From DASQUK01 sp046723645 (GTDB lineage Bacteria; Actinomycetota; Acidimicrobiia; Acidimicrobiales; VFJN01): a stretch of DNA of 64,000 nt. The DNA is taken from assembly GCA_046723645.1 (NCBI GenBank), contig JBKOUY010000044.1:33665-97664 (forward strand), in the 5' to 3' direction. Made by a program: the position numbers and the translations under genes. The notes under the pieces are model-generated. The model saw nothing but the letters and a program-made list of their open reading frames with translations, searched no databases and had not been told where the DNA came from. Shown here piece after piece: positions 1-9,098 of this stretch (positions are counted from its first letter, which is position 1; each line of letters begins with the position of its first letter).

Positions 1-1
1 C

Positions 2-112
2 GGCATGGTGTTCGGGCCCGAGGACGGCCGGGTCCAGCTGACCACGCCGCTCAGCGACACCGAGGTCGACCCGGGCACCGCCATCGATCTGGTCATGGCG
101 CCGGATGGCTGA
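2..112 (+). CDS. C-terminal end of an unrecognised protein (partial)
   Basis: An open frame enters from the left edge and stops at TGA 110-112. The 36 visible residues (GMVFGPEDGR... ending in VMAPDG) contain alternating hydrophobic and charged positions but no motif I recognise. The start and most of the gene lie outside the window, so no function is proposed. Codon use is GC3-rich like the rest of the window, which supports real coding. Confidence 0.5.
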   Translation, partial: GMVFGPEDGRVQLTTPLSDTEVDPGTAIDLVMAPDG

Positions 113-420
113 CGGTCACACGAAACCGCAGCGAACCACACGAGAACTGGGCCTTGACCTGAGGCTTCGCTTGGGGGACGCTTCCACTGACGGGAGCCCC
201 CCTCCCGTCTGGGGCCGTCTCTCTCGCGGCTCAAGTGTGACTACAGACTTGAAGGTTTTCTGGCCACCTTCTGGTTGCCGGACGCTAGCAGCAAGTACAC
301 TCTCAACTACAGAGCGTGCCGGGCCCGTTGGGGCGGTATGCCGGACGCGGTGTTCCCCAGCCGCCGCGATGAGGCTGCCGCCCCAGCGGGCTCGGCACAC
401 TCCGTTTTGGGGGTTCTGCG
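113..420. other. Intergenic stretch without a supported gene
   Basis: This 308-base gap separates the partial gene from the SCP2-like gene. The open frames crossing it have no recognisable domain and uneven codon use. The base composition is less biased than in neighbouring genes. I looked for tmRNA, RNase P, SRP and tRNA signatures and saw none. An untranslated region or unrecognised small RNA is possible. Confidence 0.4.
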
Positions 421-813
421 CTACTCGGTGATCGCCTGGATCTTGGCCGTCAGCTCGGGGTTCGGCGGACCCGACTGCAGCGCCATCGCCTTGGTCATGT
501 CGCCTTGGAGCTTGATCTTGCCGGCCATGAAGGCCTGCATGCCGGCCTGCGGATTGGCGTCGACCATCATCGCCTTGGCCGTGTCGTAGTCGAGTGTGGC
601 CGTGACGTCGGCGACGTCGAGGAGGCCCAGCTCGAGCTCGACCGAACCGCTCGTCGTGTCCATGTGGGCCTCGACCGTGCCCTCGCCGAAGGGGACCTCG
701 GTGATGACGAGGTTCATCTTCACGGGCTGGGGGGCGGTCGTCGGCGCATCCACGTCTTCGCGGACCTTCCGGGCCGCTTCCACCCACTCATCCGACAGGA
801 ACTTGTAAGGCAC
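421..813 (-). CDS. SCP2 sterol-transfer-like domain protein
   Basis: The 130-residue product is a single small domain resembling the SCP2/sterol-carrier fold. It has an early conserved EWVEAARKV segment, a middle run of beta strands (NLVITEVPFGEG, SVELELG) and a C-terminal DVTATLDYDTAKAMMV...FMAGKIKLQGDM segment. The last part, with GKIKLQGDM, is the most typical SCP2 signature. Such proteins bind lipids or acyl-CoA in the cytoplasm, but the ligand cannot be read from sequence. The gene stands alone, upstream of the lipoprotein gene on the same strand. Family assignment is by motif memory. Confidence 0.75.
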   Translation of the reverse strand: MPYKFLSDEWVEAARKVREDVDAPTTAPQPVKMNLVITEVPFGEGTVEAHMDTTSGSVELELGLLDVADVTATLDYDTAKAMMVDANPQAGMQAFMAGKIKLQGDMTKAMALQSGPPNPELTAKIQAITE

Positions 814-914
814 GAGGCGATCCTCCCTGGTCGGCTCGAAAGCTGCCGCATGCTAGCGCGGGTGTTTGCAGCCGTCGTGCAACGGTCGGGCACGTCCCCT
901 GGCGGCTGGTTGCC

Positions 915-1265
915 CTAACCAGCCGTCGTGGTCGTGGTCTCCGACTCGCTGTCCTGGTCGCCTGACCCCGATCCCTCCGAGCCCGGCACCGGCTGCCCCG
1001 TGCACTGCTCGATGATCGAGTCGACGGTCGGCTTGGTGTCCGAGGGGAAGTCGTCGGCATTGTCCGCGGCGGCGAGGTCGTTCATCTCGTCCTGGTTGAA
1101 CGCCTTGTCGAACTCGTCACCCATGCAGCGGGCCTGATCCTCGTCCATGCCGGCGTCGGTCATGGCGTCGACCACGTCGCCGGCGTCGGCGTCGTTGTTT
1201 GTGCACGCCGAGAGCGACAGCGCGGCGACGGCGGCTAGTGCAGCCAGGCCTGTACTACGGATCAT
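915..1265 (-). CDS. Small secreted lipoprotein of unknown function
   Basis: The 116-residue product begins with a classical lipoprotein signal peptide: positive N-terminus, hydrophobic stretch, and lipobox LSAC with the lipidated cysteine at residue 21. The mature part is acidic, with two further cysteines (in ARCMGDEF and EQCTGQ) that could form a disulfide, and a C-terminal low-complexity tail rich in Ser, Glu and Thr. The pattern DAMTDAGMDEDQARCMGDEF...DDF resembles small actinobacterial lipoproteins with a paired-cysteine helical domain. No enzymatic motif is seen. A perfect palindrome TGACCGGTCA lies at 1293-1302, just upstream of the start. Confidence 0.7.
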   Translation of the reverse strand: MIRSTGLAALAAVAALSLSACTNNDADAGDVVDAMTDAGMDEDQARCMGDEFDKAFNQDEMNDLAAADNADDFPSDTKPTVDSIIEQCTGQPVPGSEGSGSGDQDSESETTTTTAG

Positions 1266-1342
1266 GGAGGGCCGAACCTCGTGCTAGCGGAATGACCGGT
1301 CAAGGCTAGCCACGGCCAGCCCAAGGGGCACATCGGCGACGG

Positions 1343-1999
1343 TCAGACGGTGGCCACCGTGGCACCGGCATGGCCGCGCAGCGCAGCCACGGAGGCGCGG
1401 GCGGTGCGCTCGTCGGCCGCCAACATGCGGGCGACCAGGCGGGCGACGTAGCTCGACAGCTCGTCGAGGGAGAGATCGACCCGGTGGGTGCGATGGAAGT
1501 GGCCGAACTGGCCCACGGTGCCGACGACCGACAGCGCCAGCAGCTCGGGCGGGTCGTCGCCGGTCACGGTGCCGTCGTCCTGGCCCGCGACGATCAGGGC
1601 CGTCACGTCGCGGACGTGCTGCTCGGTTCCCTGGCGCAGCACGTCGGACACGGTGTGGCCCTCCACCTCGAGGAGCGAGAAGAACGGCGCGTTCTCCGCC
1701 ATGAACCGGACGCTCGCCACCGACCCCTGCAGCAGGCGGGTCAGCGCCGGCGCGCGGTCGTCCATGGCGGCGGCTTGTTGGCGTCGGAGGCGACGCCGCA
1801 TCTCGGCGGCGAGCTCGCGGAACAGGGCCTCCTTGTTCTCGAAGTACCAGTAGAAGAGGCCCTTGGCAACGCCTGCGGCGTCGACGATGTCGACCACGCG
1901 CGTGGAGGCATAGCCCTGCTCGGCGAACAGGCGGGCGGCGGCGTCGAGCAGCTGCTGCTTGCGCTCGGCGCCCTGGGTCGTGAGCTGGCGGTCCGACAT
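1343..1999 (-). CDS. TetR/AcrR family transcriptional regulator
   Basis: The 218-residue product (from ATG 1999) has the N-terminal TetR helix-turn-helix: RKQQLLDAAARLFAEQGYASTRVVDIVDAAGVAKGLFYWYFENKEALF. The hydrophobic, less conserved remainder is the ligand-binding and dimer domain. The longer frame to 2038 is rejected because it would run through a perfect dyad, TTGACCC-GG-GGGTCAA at 2023-2038. A -10-like AACACT (read on the minus strand, 2010-2015) sits 10 nt before ATG 1999, so the mRNA may be leaderless and the dyad a self-operator. Effector and targets are unknown; the flanking lipoprotein or esterase genes are the nearest candidates. Confidence 0.85.
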   Translation of the reverse strand: MSDRQLTTQGAERKQQLLDAAARLFAEQGYASTRVVDIVDAAGVAKGLFYWYFENKEALFRELAAEMRRRLRRQQAAAMDDRAPALTRLLQGSVASVRFMAENAPFFSLLEVEGHTVSDVLRQGTEQHVRDVTALIVAGQDDGTVTGDDPPELLALSVVGTVGQFGHFHRTHRVDLSLDELSSYVARLVARMLAADERTARASVAALRGHAGATVATV

Positions 2000-2022
2000 C
2001 GTGAGCGACAGTGTTGCGAGCC

Positions 2023-2038
2023 TTGACCCGGGGGTCAA
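2023..2038. promoter_or_regulatory. Probable TetR self-operator
   Basis: The 16-base perfect inverted repeat TTGACCCGGGGGTCAA lies 24 nt upstream of the TetR start and directly upstream of its -10-like hexamer. Size, symmetry and position are typical of TetR-family self-operators. Half-sites TGACC/GGTCA recur as a compact palindrome at 1293-1302 before the lipoprotein gene. Confidence 0.55.
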
Positions 2039-2080
2039 TCCGACCGGACGTCCACCGGGCGGGCCCTACGAGCCACCCCA

Positions 2081-2247
2081 CTAGTGGAGTGGCTCGCAGC
2101 ACAGCGCCGGTTACCGCCGGCCAGCGGCACCGCTGGACTGCGTCCTCGTCGTCGCCGCAGCTACGGCTGCGCCTTCCTCCTGCGTCCTTGCCAGCGGCAC
2201 CGCTGACTCGCCGGTTACCGGGCGGGCGCTACGAGCCACCCCACTAG
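2081..2247. repeat. MITE-like CTAG element, long copy A
   Basis: This 167-base element has terminal inverted repeats (CTAGTGGAGTGGCTCGCAGC at the left and the complement of CTAGTGGGGTGGCTCGTAGC at the right). The core (about 2141-2195) closely matches the core of the 168-base element at 22840-23007, sharing a GTCCTCGTCGTCGCCGCAGC block and a GCGCCTTCCTCCTGCGTCC block. A second copy of the right end lies outside the left edge (2055-2084), suggesting nested or tandem insertion. No transposase is present. The right CTAG forms part of the -10-like TAGGGT (2245-2250) of the esterase gene. Confidence 0.75.
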
Positions 2248-2258
2248 GGTCTGGAAGC

Positions 2259-3029
2259 ATGGCCACCACGCCAGACGGCAAGGAGATCCTCCCCGGAGCT
2301 GAGCCGTGGTCGGCGCCGGGCGGACCACACGGGGCGCTGGTCATCCACGGCTTCACCGGCAATCCCCAGTCAATGCGAGGCCTCGCGGAGGCCCTACATG
2401 GCGCCGGGTACGCGGTCGAGCTTCCGCTGCTGCCGGGTCACGGCACGTCGGTCGACGACATGATCGGGACCGGGTGGGGGGACTGGTCCGCCGCGGCCGA
2501 GGCCGCCTACGAGGACCTGGCGGCGCGCGTGGACAGGATGGTGGCGGCAGGATTGTCGATGGGCGGCGCGCTGGCGCTCTGGCTGGCGGCCCGCCACCCG
2601 GAGATCGCCGGCGTCGTCTGCGTCAATCCGGTGGTGGAGGTCGGCGACGAGGTGGTCGACGGGATTCGCCAGATGGTCGAGAGTGGCGTCGACCGCATCC
2701 CGGCCATCGGGGGTGACCTGGCCGACCCGGCCGCTCGCGAGATGGCGTACGACGCCACGCCCCTGCGACCGCTGCTCAGCCTGGCCGACGTCGCCGGCGA
2801 GACGGTCGACGACCTCGCGAAGATCGCCTGCCCGGTCCTGCTGATGACCAGCCCGCAGGACCACGTCGTCGATCCCCACAACAGCGACGTCATCGCCGAG
2901 CGGGTCTCAGGGCCCGTGCAGCGGGTCACCCTGGAGCGCAGCTACCACGTCGCAACGCTCGACTACGACAAGGACCTCATCGTCAAGCACGCGATCGAGT
3001 TCGCAGGCCGCGTCACTGCACCGGACTGA
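2259..3029 (+). CDS. Alpha/beta hydrolase, carboxylesterase or monoacylglycerol lipase type
   Basis: The 256-residue product has the alpha/beta hydrolase layout of Est30-type carboxylesterases and bacterial monoacylglycerol lipases. HGFTG (residues 30-34) forms the oxyanion hole, GLSMG gives nucleophile Ser100, the acid is Asp201 in SPQDHVVD, and the base is His230 in [10 protein letters not shown], a pattern typical of this subfamily. It probably hydrolyses short acyl esters or monoglycerides in the cytoplasm; the natural substrate is not known. The start ATG follows -10-like TAGGGT by 8 nt without a ribosome binding site, suggesting leaderless translation. It is followed by gatC on the same strand after a 50-base gap. 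Confidence 0.85.
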   Translation: MATTPDGKEILPGAEPWSAPGGPHGALVIHGFTGNPQSMRGLAEALHGAGYAVELPLLPGHGTSVDDMIGTGWGDWSAAAEAAYEDLAARVDRMVAAGLSMGGALALWLAARHPEIAGVVCVNPVVEVGDEVVDGIRQMVESGVDRIPAIGGDLADPAAREMAYDATPLRPLLSLADVAGETVDDLAKIACPVLLMTSPQDHVVDPHNSDVIAERVSGPVQRVTLERSYHVATLDYDKDLIVKHAIEFAGRVTAPD

Positions 3030-3079
3030 GGTCCCATCTCCTTCACGGGTTCTGACCGGGCCCGCCTACGATGCCCCGC

Positions 3080-3379
3080 ATGGCGCAGATCACCCGCGAC
3101 GAGGTCGCGCACGTGGCGCGGCTGGCCCGGCTGCTGCTCACCGACGAGGAGATCGACACGTTCACCGAGCAGCTCGGCAAGGTCCTGGACCACGCCCGCG
3201 ACGTCGAGGCGCTCGACGTGGCCGACGTCCCCCCGACCGCGCATCCCTACCCGCTCGTCAACGTCGTGCGCGCCGACGACGAGGTCCCGTGCCTCGACCG
3301 CGAGGTCGTGCTGGCCGGCGCGCCGGACACCGAGGGCGGCCTGTTCCGTGTCCCGCCGGTGCTGGGGGAGGTGCCATGA
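3080..3379 (+). CDS. gatC: Asp/Glu-tRNA amidotransferase subunit C
   Basis: The 99-residue product is GatC, the small subunit that holds GatA and GatB together in the amidotransferase converting Glu-tRNA(Gln) (and Asp-tRNA(Asn)) to the amidated form. Typical family sequence is visible: [21 protein letters not shown] near the N-terminus and the C-terminal tail around [25 protein letters not shown] choose ATG 3080, not 3071, because the upstream ATG lies inside the -10-like TACGAT (3067-3072), 7 nt before 3080. It opens the gatCAB operon and overlaps gatA by four bases (ATGA). Confidence 0.93.
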   Translation: MAQITRDEVAHVARLARLLLTDEEIDTFTEQLGKVLDHARDVEALDVADVPPTAHPYPLVNVVRADDEVPCLDREVVLAGAPDTEGGLFRVPPVLGEVP

Positions 3380-4830
3380 CCGCGCCCGCGCGTAGCGCCC
3401 TCGACATCGCCGCCGAAGTCCGGTCCGGCGAGCGGCCGGCGGCCGCCGTCGTCGACGAGCACCTCGCCGCCATCGAGGCCCGGGAGCCCGAGATCCACGC
3501 GTTCAACCTGGTCCTGGTCGACGAGGCCCGCGAGGCGGCCGTGGCCATCGACCGCCGGGTGGCGGCGGGCGAGGACCCGGGCCCGCTCGCGGGCGTTCCG
3601 ATCGCCCTCAAGGACAACATCTGCACCGAGGGCATCCCCACCACGTGCTCGTCGCGGATCCTCGAGGGGTGGCGGCCGCCGTATGCCGCCACCGTGGTCG
3701 AGAGGCTGGCCGAAGCGGGCGCCATCGTGATCGGCAAGACCAACCTCGACGAGTTCGCGATGGGTAGCTCCACCGAGAACTCCGCATTCGGGCCCACCCG
3801 GAACCCGCACGACACGACCCGGGTCCCCGGCGGGTCGTCGGGCGGGTCCGCCGCCGCCGTGGCCGCCGGCTTCGCAAGGCTGGCGCTCGGCTCCGACACC
3901 GGCGGGTCGATCCGCCAGCCGGCGGCGCTGTGCGGGGTCGTGGGCATGAAGCCCACTTACGGCCGGGTGTCCCGGTACGGCCTGGTCGCGTTCGCCAGCT
4001 CGCTCGACCAGATCGGGCCGCTCAGCCGCAGCGTGGCCGACGCCGCCGCGCTGTACGAGGCCATCGCCGGGCACGACCCGCGCGACGCCACCTCGATCCC
4101 CGAGCCGGTGGGTGACGTGAGCGCCGGGCTGGCCGAGGGCGTCGCAGGGCTGCGGGTCGGCGTGGTGACCGAGCTGTGCGAGGCGGAGGGCATCCAGCCC
4201 GACGTGATCGCCCGGGTGCGTCAGGCGGTCGACGCGCTGGAGCACGCCGGGGCCAAGGTCGAGGACGTCTCGGTGCCCGCGGTCGTCTACGGGCTGACGG
4301 CCTACTACCTGATCAACCCGGCGGAGGCGTCGAGCAACCTGGCCCGGTACGACGGCGTGCGCTACGGGCTCCGCGTGGAGGCGCCCACGACCGGCGAGAT
4401 GTACGACCGCACCCGGACGGCGGGCTTCGGGGCTGAGGTCGAGCGCCGCATCATGCTCGGCACCTATGCGTTATCGGCGGGCTACTACGACGCGTTCTAC
4501 GGCAAGGCGCAGCGGGTGCGCACGCTCATCATCCGCGACCTCGACGCCGCCTACGAGCGCTTCGACGTGCTCGTCGGTCCCACCGCGCCCTCAACCGCGT
4601 TCCCGTTCGGGGCCAAGACGGCCGACCCGCTGACCATGTACCTGAACGACGTGTGCACGATCCCCTCGAACCTGTCGGGCCACCCCGCCATCTCGATCCC
4701 GTTCGGTACGGGCGACGACGGGCTGCCGGTGGGGGTGCAGGTGATGGGGCCGGCGCTGGGCGAGGCGACGATGTTCCGGGCTGCGGCCGCGATCGAGGCG
4801 ACCGCGCCGGCTGGGAAGGACGACGCGTGA
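3376..4830 (+). CDS. gatA: Asp/Glu-tRNA amidotransferase subunit A
   Basis: The 484-residue product is the amidase subunit that releases ammonia from glutamine or asparagine for transamidation. It carries the amidase-signature Ser-Ser-Lys triad at Lys79 (IALKDN), Ser154 (PGGSSGGS) and Ser178 ([12 protein letters not shown]), the standard positions in this family. Length is normal. The start ATG overlaps the gatC stop, and the end overlaps gatB by GTGA, so all three subunits are translationally coupled. A longer upstream frame is rejected because it would run through gatC. Confidence 0.96.
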   Translation: MTAPARSALDIAAEVRSGERPAAAVVDEHLAAIEAREPEIHAFNLVLVDEAREAAVAIDRRVAAGEDPGPLAGVPIALKDNICTEGIPTTCSSRILEGWRPPYAATVVERLAEAGAIVIGKTNLDEFAMGSSTENSAFGPTRNPHDTTRVPGGSSGGSAAAVAAGFARLALGSDTGGSIRQPAALCGVVGMKPTYGRVSRYGLVAFASSLDQIGPLSRSVADAAALYEAIAGHDPRDATSIPEPVGDVSAGLAEGVAGLRVGVVTELCEAEGIQPDVIARVRQAVDALEHAGAKVEDVSVPAVVYGLTAYYLINPAEASSNLARYDGVRYGLRVEAPTTGEMYDRTRTAGFGAEVERRIMLGTYALSAGYYDAFYGKAQRVRTLIIRDLDAAYERFDVLVGPTAPSTAFPFGAKTADPLTMYLNDVCTIPSNLSGHPAISIPFGTGDDGLPVGVQVMGPALGEATMFRAAAAIEATAPAGKDDA

Positions 4831-6278
4831 GCACCAGCGGCAGCACGGCCACGGCCGCCACCGCCACCGGGTGGGAAACCGTCATCGGGCTCGAGGTCCA
4901 TGCCGAGCTCGCCACTCGGACCAAGCTGTTCTGTGGCTGCCCCAACCGCTTCGGCGACGAGCCGAACGCCAACGTGTGTCCGGTTTGCCTTGGCCTCCCG
5001 GGTTCGCTGCCGGTCCTCAACGAGCAGGCGGTCACGCTGGCGATGCGCCTCGGTCGCGCCCTGCGCTGCGAGGTGCGCAGGTCGATCTTCGCCCGGAAGA
5101 ACTACTTCTATCCGGACATGCCGAAGAACTACCAGATCAGCCAGTACGACCTGCCGATCAACGTCGAGGGCACCCTGGAGCTGCCGCACTCGGGCGCGAC
5201 CGTGGGGATCGAGCGGGCGCACATCGAGGAGGACACCGGCAAGTCCACGCACGTCGGCGGCGGCGGCCGCATCCACGACGCCGGCTACAGCCTGGTCGAC
5301 TACAACCGGGCCGGCGTCCCCTTGCTCGAGATCGTGTCCAAGCCCGACCTTCGCTCGTCCGACGACGCCCGGGCCTACGTGTCTGAGCTGCGGGCGATCC
5401 TGCTCGCCACCGGCGCGTCCGACGCCAAGATGGAGGAGGGCTCGCTGCGCGTCGACGCCAACGTCTCCATCCATCGCCCGGGTGAGCCGTTCGGCACCCG
5501 CTGCGAGATCAAGAACCTCAACTCGCTCCGGTCGCTGGGCCGGGCGATCGACTACGAGGCGCGCCGCCAGATCGAGCTCATCGAGTCGGGCGAGCAAGTG
5601 CGGCAGGAGACCCGTCACTGGAACGAGGACGAGGGCCGCACGGGCACGCTGCGCACCAAGGAGGAAGCGGAGGACTACCGCTACTTCCCGGAGCCCGATC
5701 TGGTCCCGCTCGACCCCGACGACCGCTGGATCGCCCGCGTCGAGGCGGAGCTGCCCGTCCTGCCTGCCGCACGCCGCACCGCGCTGGCCGACGCCGCCGG
5801 GGTGGCGCCCAACACGCCCGCGGTCGCCATCGCCGTCGAACGCCGGCTCGACGGACTGGCGGTCGCCGCGATTGCGGCCGGCGGCGACCCTCCGCGGGTG
5901 CTCACCCACGTGGAGCACAACCTCGCCGTCGAGGGTGCCGAGCGGCTGGACCCCGCCGGCCTGGCGGCGCTGGTGTCGATGGAGACCGCGGGCGAGCTCA
6001 CCGCCACCCAGGCCAAGGACGTGCTGGCCGAGATGGTGGCGACCGGGGCCGAGCCTGCGGCGATCGCCAAGGCCAAGGGCTACGAGGCCATGGGCGACGA
6101 CGACCTGGCCGCTGCGGTCGACGGGGTCATCGCCGCCAACCCGGCCCAGTGGACCCGCTTCGTCGAGGGCGAGGGCAAGCTCATGGGCTTCTTCGTCGGC
6201 GAGGTCATGAGGGCCACCAAGGGCCAGGCGGACGGCAAGGCGGTGACGGCGCTGCTGCGCCAGCGCACCGGCGCCTGA
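4827..6278 (+). CDS. gatB: Asp/Glu-tRNA amidotransferase subunit B
   Basis: The 483-residue product phosphorylates the misacylated tRNA and carries out the transamidation. It shows GLEVHAEL at the N-terminus, zinc-binding cysteines in FCGCPNRFG and [11 protein letters not shown], the [20 protein letters not shown] block, and the C-terminal YqeY-like tail that contacts the tRNA elbow. GTG 4827 is chosen because it overlaps the gatA stop; the longer frame would run back into gatA. A GAGGCAAT-family repeat follows 11 bases after the stop. Confidence 0.96.
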   Translation: MSTSGSTATAATATGWETVIGLEVHAELATRTKLFCGCPNRFGDEPNANVCPVCLGLPGSLPVLNEQAVTLAMRLGRALRCEVRRSIFARKNYFYPDMPKNYQISQYDLPINVEGTLELPHSGATVGIERAHIEEDTGKSTHVGGGGRIHDAGYSLVDYNRAGVPLLEIVSKPDLRSSDDARAYVSELRAILLATGASDAKMEEGSLRVDANVSIHRPGEPFGTRCEIKNLNSLRSLGRAIDYEARRQIELIESGEQVRQETRHWNEDEGRTGTLRTKEEAEDYRYFPEPDLVPLDPDDRWIARVEAELPVLPAARRTALADAAGVAPNTPAVAIAVERRLDGLAVAAIAAGGDPPRVLTHVEHNLAVEGAERLDPAGLAALVSMETAGELTATQAKDVLAEMVATGAEPAAIAKAKGYEAMGDDDLAAAVDGVIAANPAQWTRFVEGEGKLMGFFVGEVMRATKGQADGKAVTALLRQRTGA

Positions 6279-6289
6279 CCGCACGGCCG

Positions 6290-6385
6290 GAGGCAATGGC
6301 GAACGGAGCGGGCAGCCCGAGGCAATAGCGAACGGTTGCCGTTCGGCATCGCCTCGGGCTCATCGGGCCGTCAGGTATTGCCTCG
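6290..6385. repeat. GAGGCAAT/ATTGCCTC palindromic repeat, copy 1
   Basis: This element contains GAGGCAATGGCGAACGG (6290-6306), an inner hairpin whose arms are CGAGGCAATAGCGAACGG (6318-6335) and the imperfect complement CCGTTCGGCATCGCCTCG (6339-6356), and a closing ATTGCCTC (6377-6384). A second copy of the same design lies at 28442-28537, also directly after a stop codon. It could act as a transcription terminator or mRNA stabiliser for gatB. Confidence 0.75.
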
Positions 6386-6419
6386 GCATGCGGGGGGCGC
6401 ACGTGCGAGTCTGCCGCTC

Positions 6420-7655
6420 GTGACGTGGAAGGCGAGGCTGATCGATCCCGGCGAGCTGGAGGCCACCATCGACCTCACGGCGCTGGCGTTCGCCATGGGC
6501 CCGCGGGCGACCGAGAACTACCGCCGGCAGACGGCGATGATGACCGAGCCGGACCGGGTGTTCGTGGTCGAGGATGGCGACGTGTTCGCCGGCACGGGCG
6601 CCGCCTACTCGATCGCGGTCGCGCTGCCGGGTGGCGGGACGCTGCCGCTCGCCGGCGTGTCCGAGGTCGGCGTGTCGCCGGCCCACCGGCGGCGCGGGAT
6701 CCTGCGGACGCTCATGGAGGCCGTGCACGACCAGGCCCTCGACCGCGGCGAGCCGATCGCCGGGCTGACGGCCAGCGAGGGCGGCATCTACAGGCGCTTC
6801 GGCTACGGCGTGGCCACGCGGTACCAGTCGCTCTCCATCGACCGCCCCGCGGCCGCCGAGGTCGACGGCGGCTCGGCGGGCCGGATACGCGTGATGTCCG
6901 ACGCCGAGGCGCGGCCCCTGTTGCCGGCGGTGTGGGAGCGGTACTGGCGCCAGGTGCCCGGCGAGGTGCGGCGCCCGCCCGTGTGGTGGGACATGCTGGC
7001 GCTTGACTTCGCGGAGGACCGCGACGGGGCCAGCGCTCGTTTCGTCGCGGTGCACGACGACGCCGACGCCGTCCCGGACGGGTTCGTGACCTATCGCGTC
7101 AGGCGGGGATGGGGGAGCGGGCGCCTCCTGCCCCACGAGCTGCTCGTCGAGTCCGTCGCCGCGATCGACGAGGGGGTCGTCGCCGCACTGCTGCGGTTCG
7201 TGCTCGGGGTCGACCTCGTCGGCACGGTCGAATGGGCGGCCGCGCCGCTCGACCTGCCTTACCGCTGGCGGCTGGCGAACCCGCGCGCCCTGCGGGTGAC
7301 ACGGGAGGTCGACCACCTGTGGCTGAGGCCGCTGGACGTCGCGGCCTGCCTGTCGGGCCGCCGCTACGGCATCGAGGGCGCGTGCGTGCTGGAGGTGGTC
7401 GATCCGGCCCGCCCATCGCTGGGCGGCCGCTTCCGGCTCGAGGGCGGGCCCGACGGCGCCGACTGCCGCCGCAGCGATGCCGAGCCCGACCTGGCGGTCG
7501 GCGTCGCCGACCTGGGCGCCCTCATGCTGGGCGGCGTGTCCTGGTCGACCCTCCGTCGCGCCGGCCTGGTCGACGAGCGCACGCCGGGGGCCGCGGCGAG
7601 TGCGGACCGCATGTTCCGCCCGGACCGGGCGCCGTACTGCTCGACCGACTTCTGA
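6420..7655 (+). CDS. Eis-like GNAT N-acetyltransferase
   Basis: The 411-residue product matches the three-part layout of Eis: an N-terminal GNAT domain (acetyl-CoA motif VSEVGVSPAHRRRGILRTLM, then GIYRRFGYGVAT), a second GNAT-like middle domain, and a C-terminal SCP2-like domain. It ends in CSTDF; Eis proteins also end in a short tail with a terminal Phe whose carboxylate acts as catalytic base. Eis acetylates amines such as aminoglycosides and protein lysines, but the substrate here is unknown. GTG 6420 is chosen because the longer frame would begin inside the repeat at 6290-6385. It is monocistronic. Confidence 0.85.
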   Translation: MTWKARLIDPGELEATIDLTALAFAMGPRATENYRRQTAMMTEPDRVFVVEDGDVFAGTGAAYSIAVALPGGGTLPLAGVSEVGVSPAHRRRGILRTLMEAVHDQALDRGEPIAGLTASEGGIYRRFGYGVATRYQSLSIDRPAAAEVDGGSAGRIRVMSDAEARPLLPAVWERYWRQVPGEVRRPPVWWDMLALDFAEDRDGASARFVAVHDDADAVPDGFVTYRVRRGWGSGRLLPHELLVESVAAIDEGVVAALLRFVLGVDLVGTVEWAAAPLDLPYRWRLANPRALRVTREVDHLWLRPLDVAACLSGRRYGIEGACVLEVVDPARPSLGGRFRLEGGPDGADCRRSDAEPDLAVGVADLGALMLGGVSWSTLRRAGLVDERTPGAAASADRMFRPDRAPYCSTDF

Positions 7656-7670
7656 GCTGCCGGAGGAGAC

Positions 7671-7979
7671 TCAGCCGCCGGACACCGCCGGCATGACCGC
7701 GACCTCGACCCCCGCCGCCAACGGCGTGTCCTGCTCGGACAGGTCTCGGACGTTGTCGTTTCCCAGGAACAGGTTGACGTGCCGGCGCAGGCGCCCCTGC
7801 TCGTCGCGTATGCGGCACTCGAGATCGGGGCGGGTCGTCGCCAGGTGGTCGAGCAGGGCGCGGATCGTCGGCTTCTCGCCGAGCACCGCGAGGTCGACGT
7901 CGAGGGCCGAGCGCCCGCCGGTGTACGTGCGCAGGCTGGCGGGCACCCGCAGGTGGACGGCGGCGGGCCCCGACGTCAC
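7671..7979 (-). CDS. MoaD/ThiS-like ubiquitin-fold protein
   Basis: The 102-residue product is a small beta-grasp protein. It contains the typical segment TIRALLDHLATTRPDLECRIRDEQGRLRRHVNLFLGNDNVR, a VAVMPAVSG strand and the diagnostic C-terminal Gly-Gly, which is adenylated and thiocarboxylated in MoaD and ThiS or conjugated in ubiquitin-like relatives. GTG 7979 overlaps the stop of the upstream BNR-repeat gene (GTGA), so the two are translationally coupled. It may be a sulfur carrier or small modifier; no MoaE or ThiG partner is nearby. Confidence 0.8.
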   Translation of the reverse strand: MTSGPAAVHLRVPASLRTYTGGRSALDVDLAVLGEKPTIRALLDHLATTRPDLECRIRDEQGRLRRHVNLFLGNDNVRDLSEQDTPLAAGVEVAVMPAVSGG

Positions 7980-9073
7980 CGGAGCTCGGCGGCCCTGACG
8001 ACCAGGACGTCGGGCAGGTGCCGGACGATCGACGTCCACGACGCGCCCTCGTCGGCGCTGGCGAACACCTCGCCCGAGCGGGTCCCGAAGTACACGCCAG
8101 CGGGGTCGCAGTCGTCGGTGCACAGCGCGTCGCGGAGAACGCTCACGTACGCGTGCTCCTGGGGCAGCCCGTCGGCGAGCGGCTGCCAGCTCCCACCGGC
8201 GTCCGTGGTGCGGTAGATGCGGCATCGGTCCTCGGGCGGCATCCGGTGCGCGTCCTTGACCAGTGGATAGACGTAGGCGGTGCCCGCCCGGTGCGGATGC
8301 GCGGCCACCGGGAAGCCGAAGTCGGCGGGCAGGTCCTCGCCTATCGCCGTCCACGTGGCACCGAAGTCGTCGCTGCGGTAGACGCCGCCGTGGTTCTGGA
8401 GGAACAGCTGGTCAGGCCGGTCGGCCTGGCCCGCGAACTTGTGGACGCACTGGCCGAACTCGGGGTGGGGGTCGGGCGCGTGCCACGCGTCGATCCCGCT
8501 GTTGGAGGCCTCCCACGACTTGCCGCCGTCGTCGGTGCGGTACACGCCCGCCGCCGACACGCCGACGAGCATCCGGTCGGGGTCGGTGACGTGCGGCATG
8601 ATCGTGTGCAGGCACAGGCCGCCCCCGCCGGGCATCCATCGTTCCCGGTGCGGATGGTCCCAGAGGCTCTCCACCAGCGAGAACGTCTCGCCGCCGTCCT
8701 CCGAGCGGAACAGGGCTCCCGGCTCGACACCCGCCCACACGAGGCCGGGCTGGTCGGCACCGGCGGGCCGAAGCTGCCAGGTCCGCACCAGGGCCGCGCC
8801 GGTCTCGGCGGGGAAGCGGATCGCACCTCCCTCGGTCTCCTGCCAGGACGCGCCGAGGTCGTCGGACCGGAACACAGATGGCCCCCAGTGCTCGCTGTCC
8901 GCGCCCGCCAGCAGGCGAACGGATCCGGCCGGCGTGGCGGAACGCTGATCGATGGCGGTCGCGTAGACCGAGTTCATCGGGAAGTGCGGGCCGTCCAGCG
9001 ACCAGGACTCACGGTCGTCGCTGCGGGCGAGGAAGAGCCCCTTGCGCGTGCCGATCATCAAGAGGGTCGTCAT
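7976..9073 (-). CDS. BNR/Asp-box beta-propeller protein (sialidase-like)
   Basis: The 365-residue product contains at least five Asp-box repeats of the form SxDxGxxW, such as RSDDLGASW, RSEDGGETF, RTDDGGKSW, RSDDFGATW and SADEGASW, predicting a beta-propeller. It starts MTTLLMIGTRKGLFLARSDDRESW, with no signal peptide, so it is probably cytoplasmic. Related proteins are annotated as exo-alpha-sialidase or VPS10-like, but sialidase activity is not supported here: the propeller repeats are structural. It is coupled to the downstream MoaD-like gene, hinting at a joint task. Function is unknown. Confidence 0.8.
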   Translation of the reverse strand: MTTLLMIGTRKGLFLARSDDRESWSLDGPHFPMNSVYATAIDQRSATPAGSVRLLAGADSEHWGPSVFRSDDLGASWQETEGGAIRFPAETGAALVRTWQLRPAGADQPGLVWAGVEPGALFRSEDGGETFSLVESLWDHPHRERWMPGGGGLCLHTIMPHVTDPDRMLVGVSAAGVYRTDDGGKSWEASNSGIDAWHAPDPHPEFGQCVHKFAGQADRPDQLFLQNHGGVYRSDDFGATWTAIGEDLPADFGFPVAAHPHRAGTAYVYPLVKDAHRMPPEDRCRIYRTTDAGGSWQPLADGLPQEHAYVSVLRDALCTDDCDPAGVYFGTRSGEVFASADEGASWTSIVRHLPDVLVVRAAELR

Positions 9074-9098
9074 GGCAGCTCCCCGGGTCGGAGTCGAT

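Noticed and set aside
4551..6296. 581-codon minus-strand frame opposite gatB
   Set aside because: Antisense shadow of a certain gene; rich in Arg/Gly/His with no motif.
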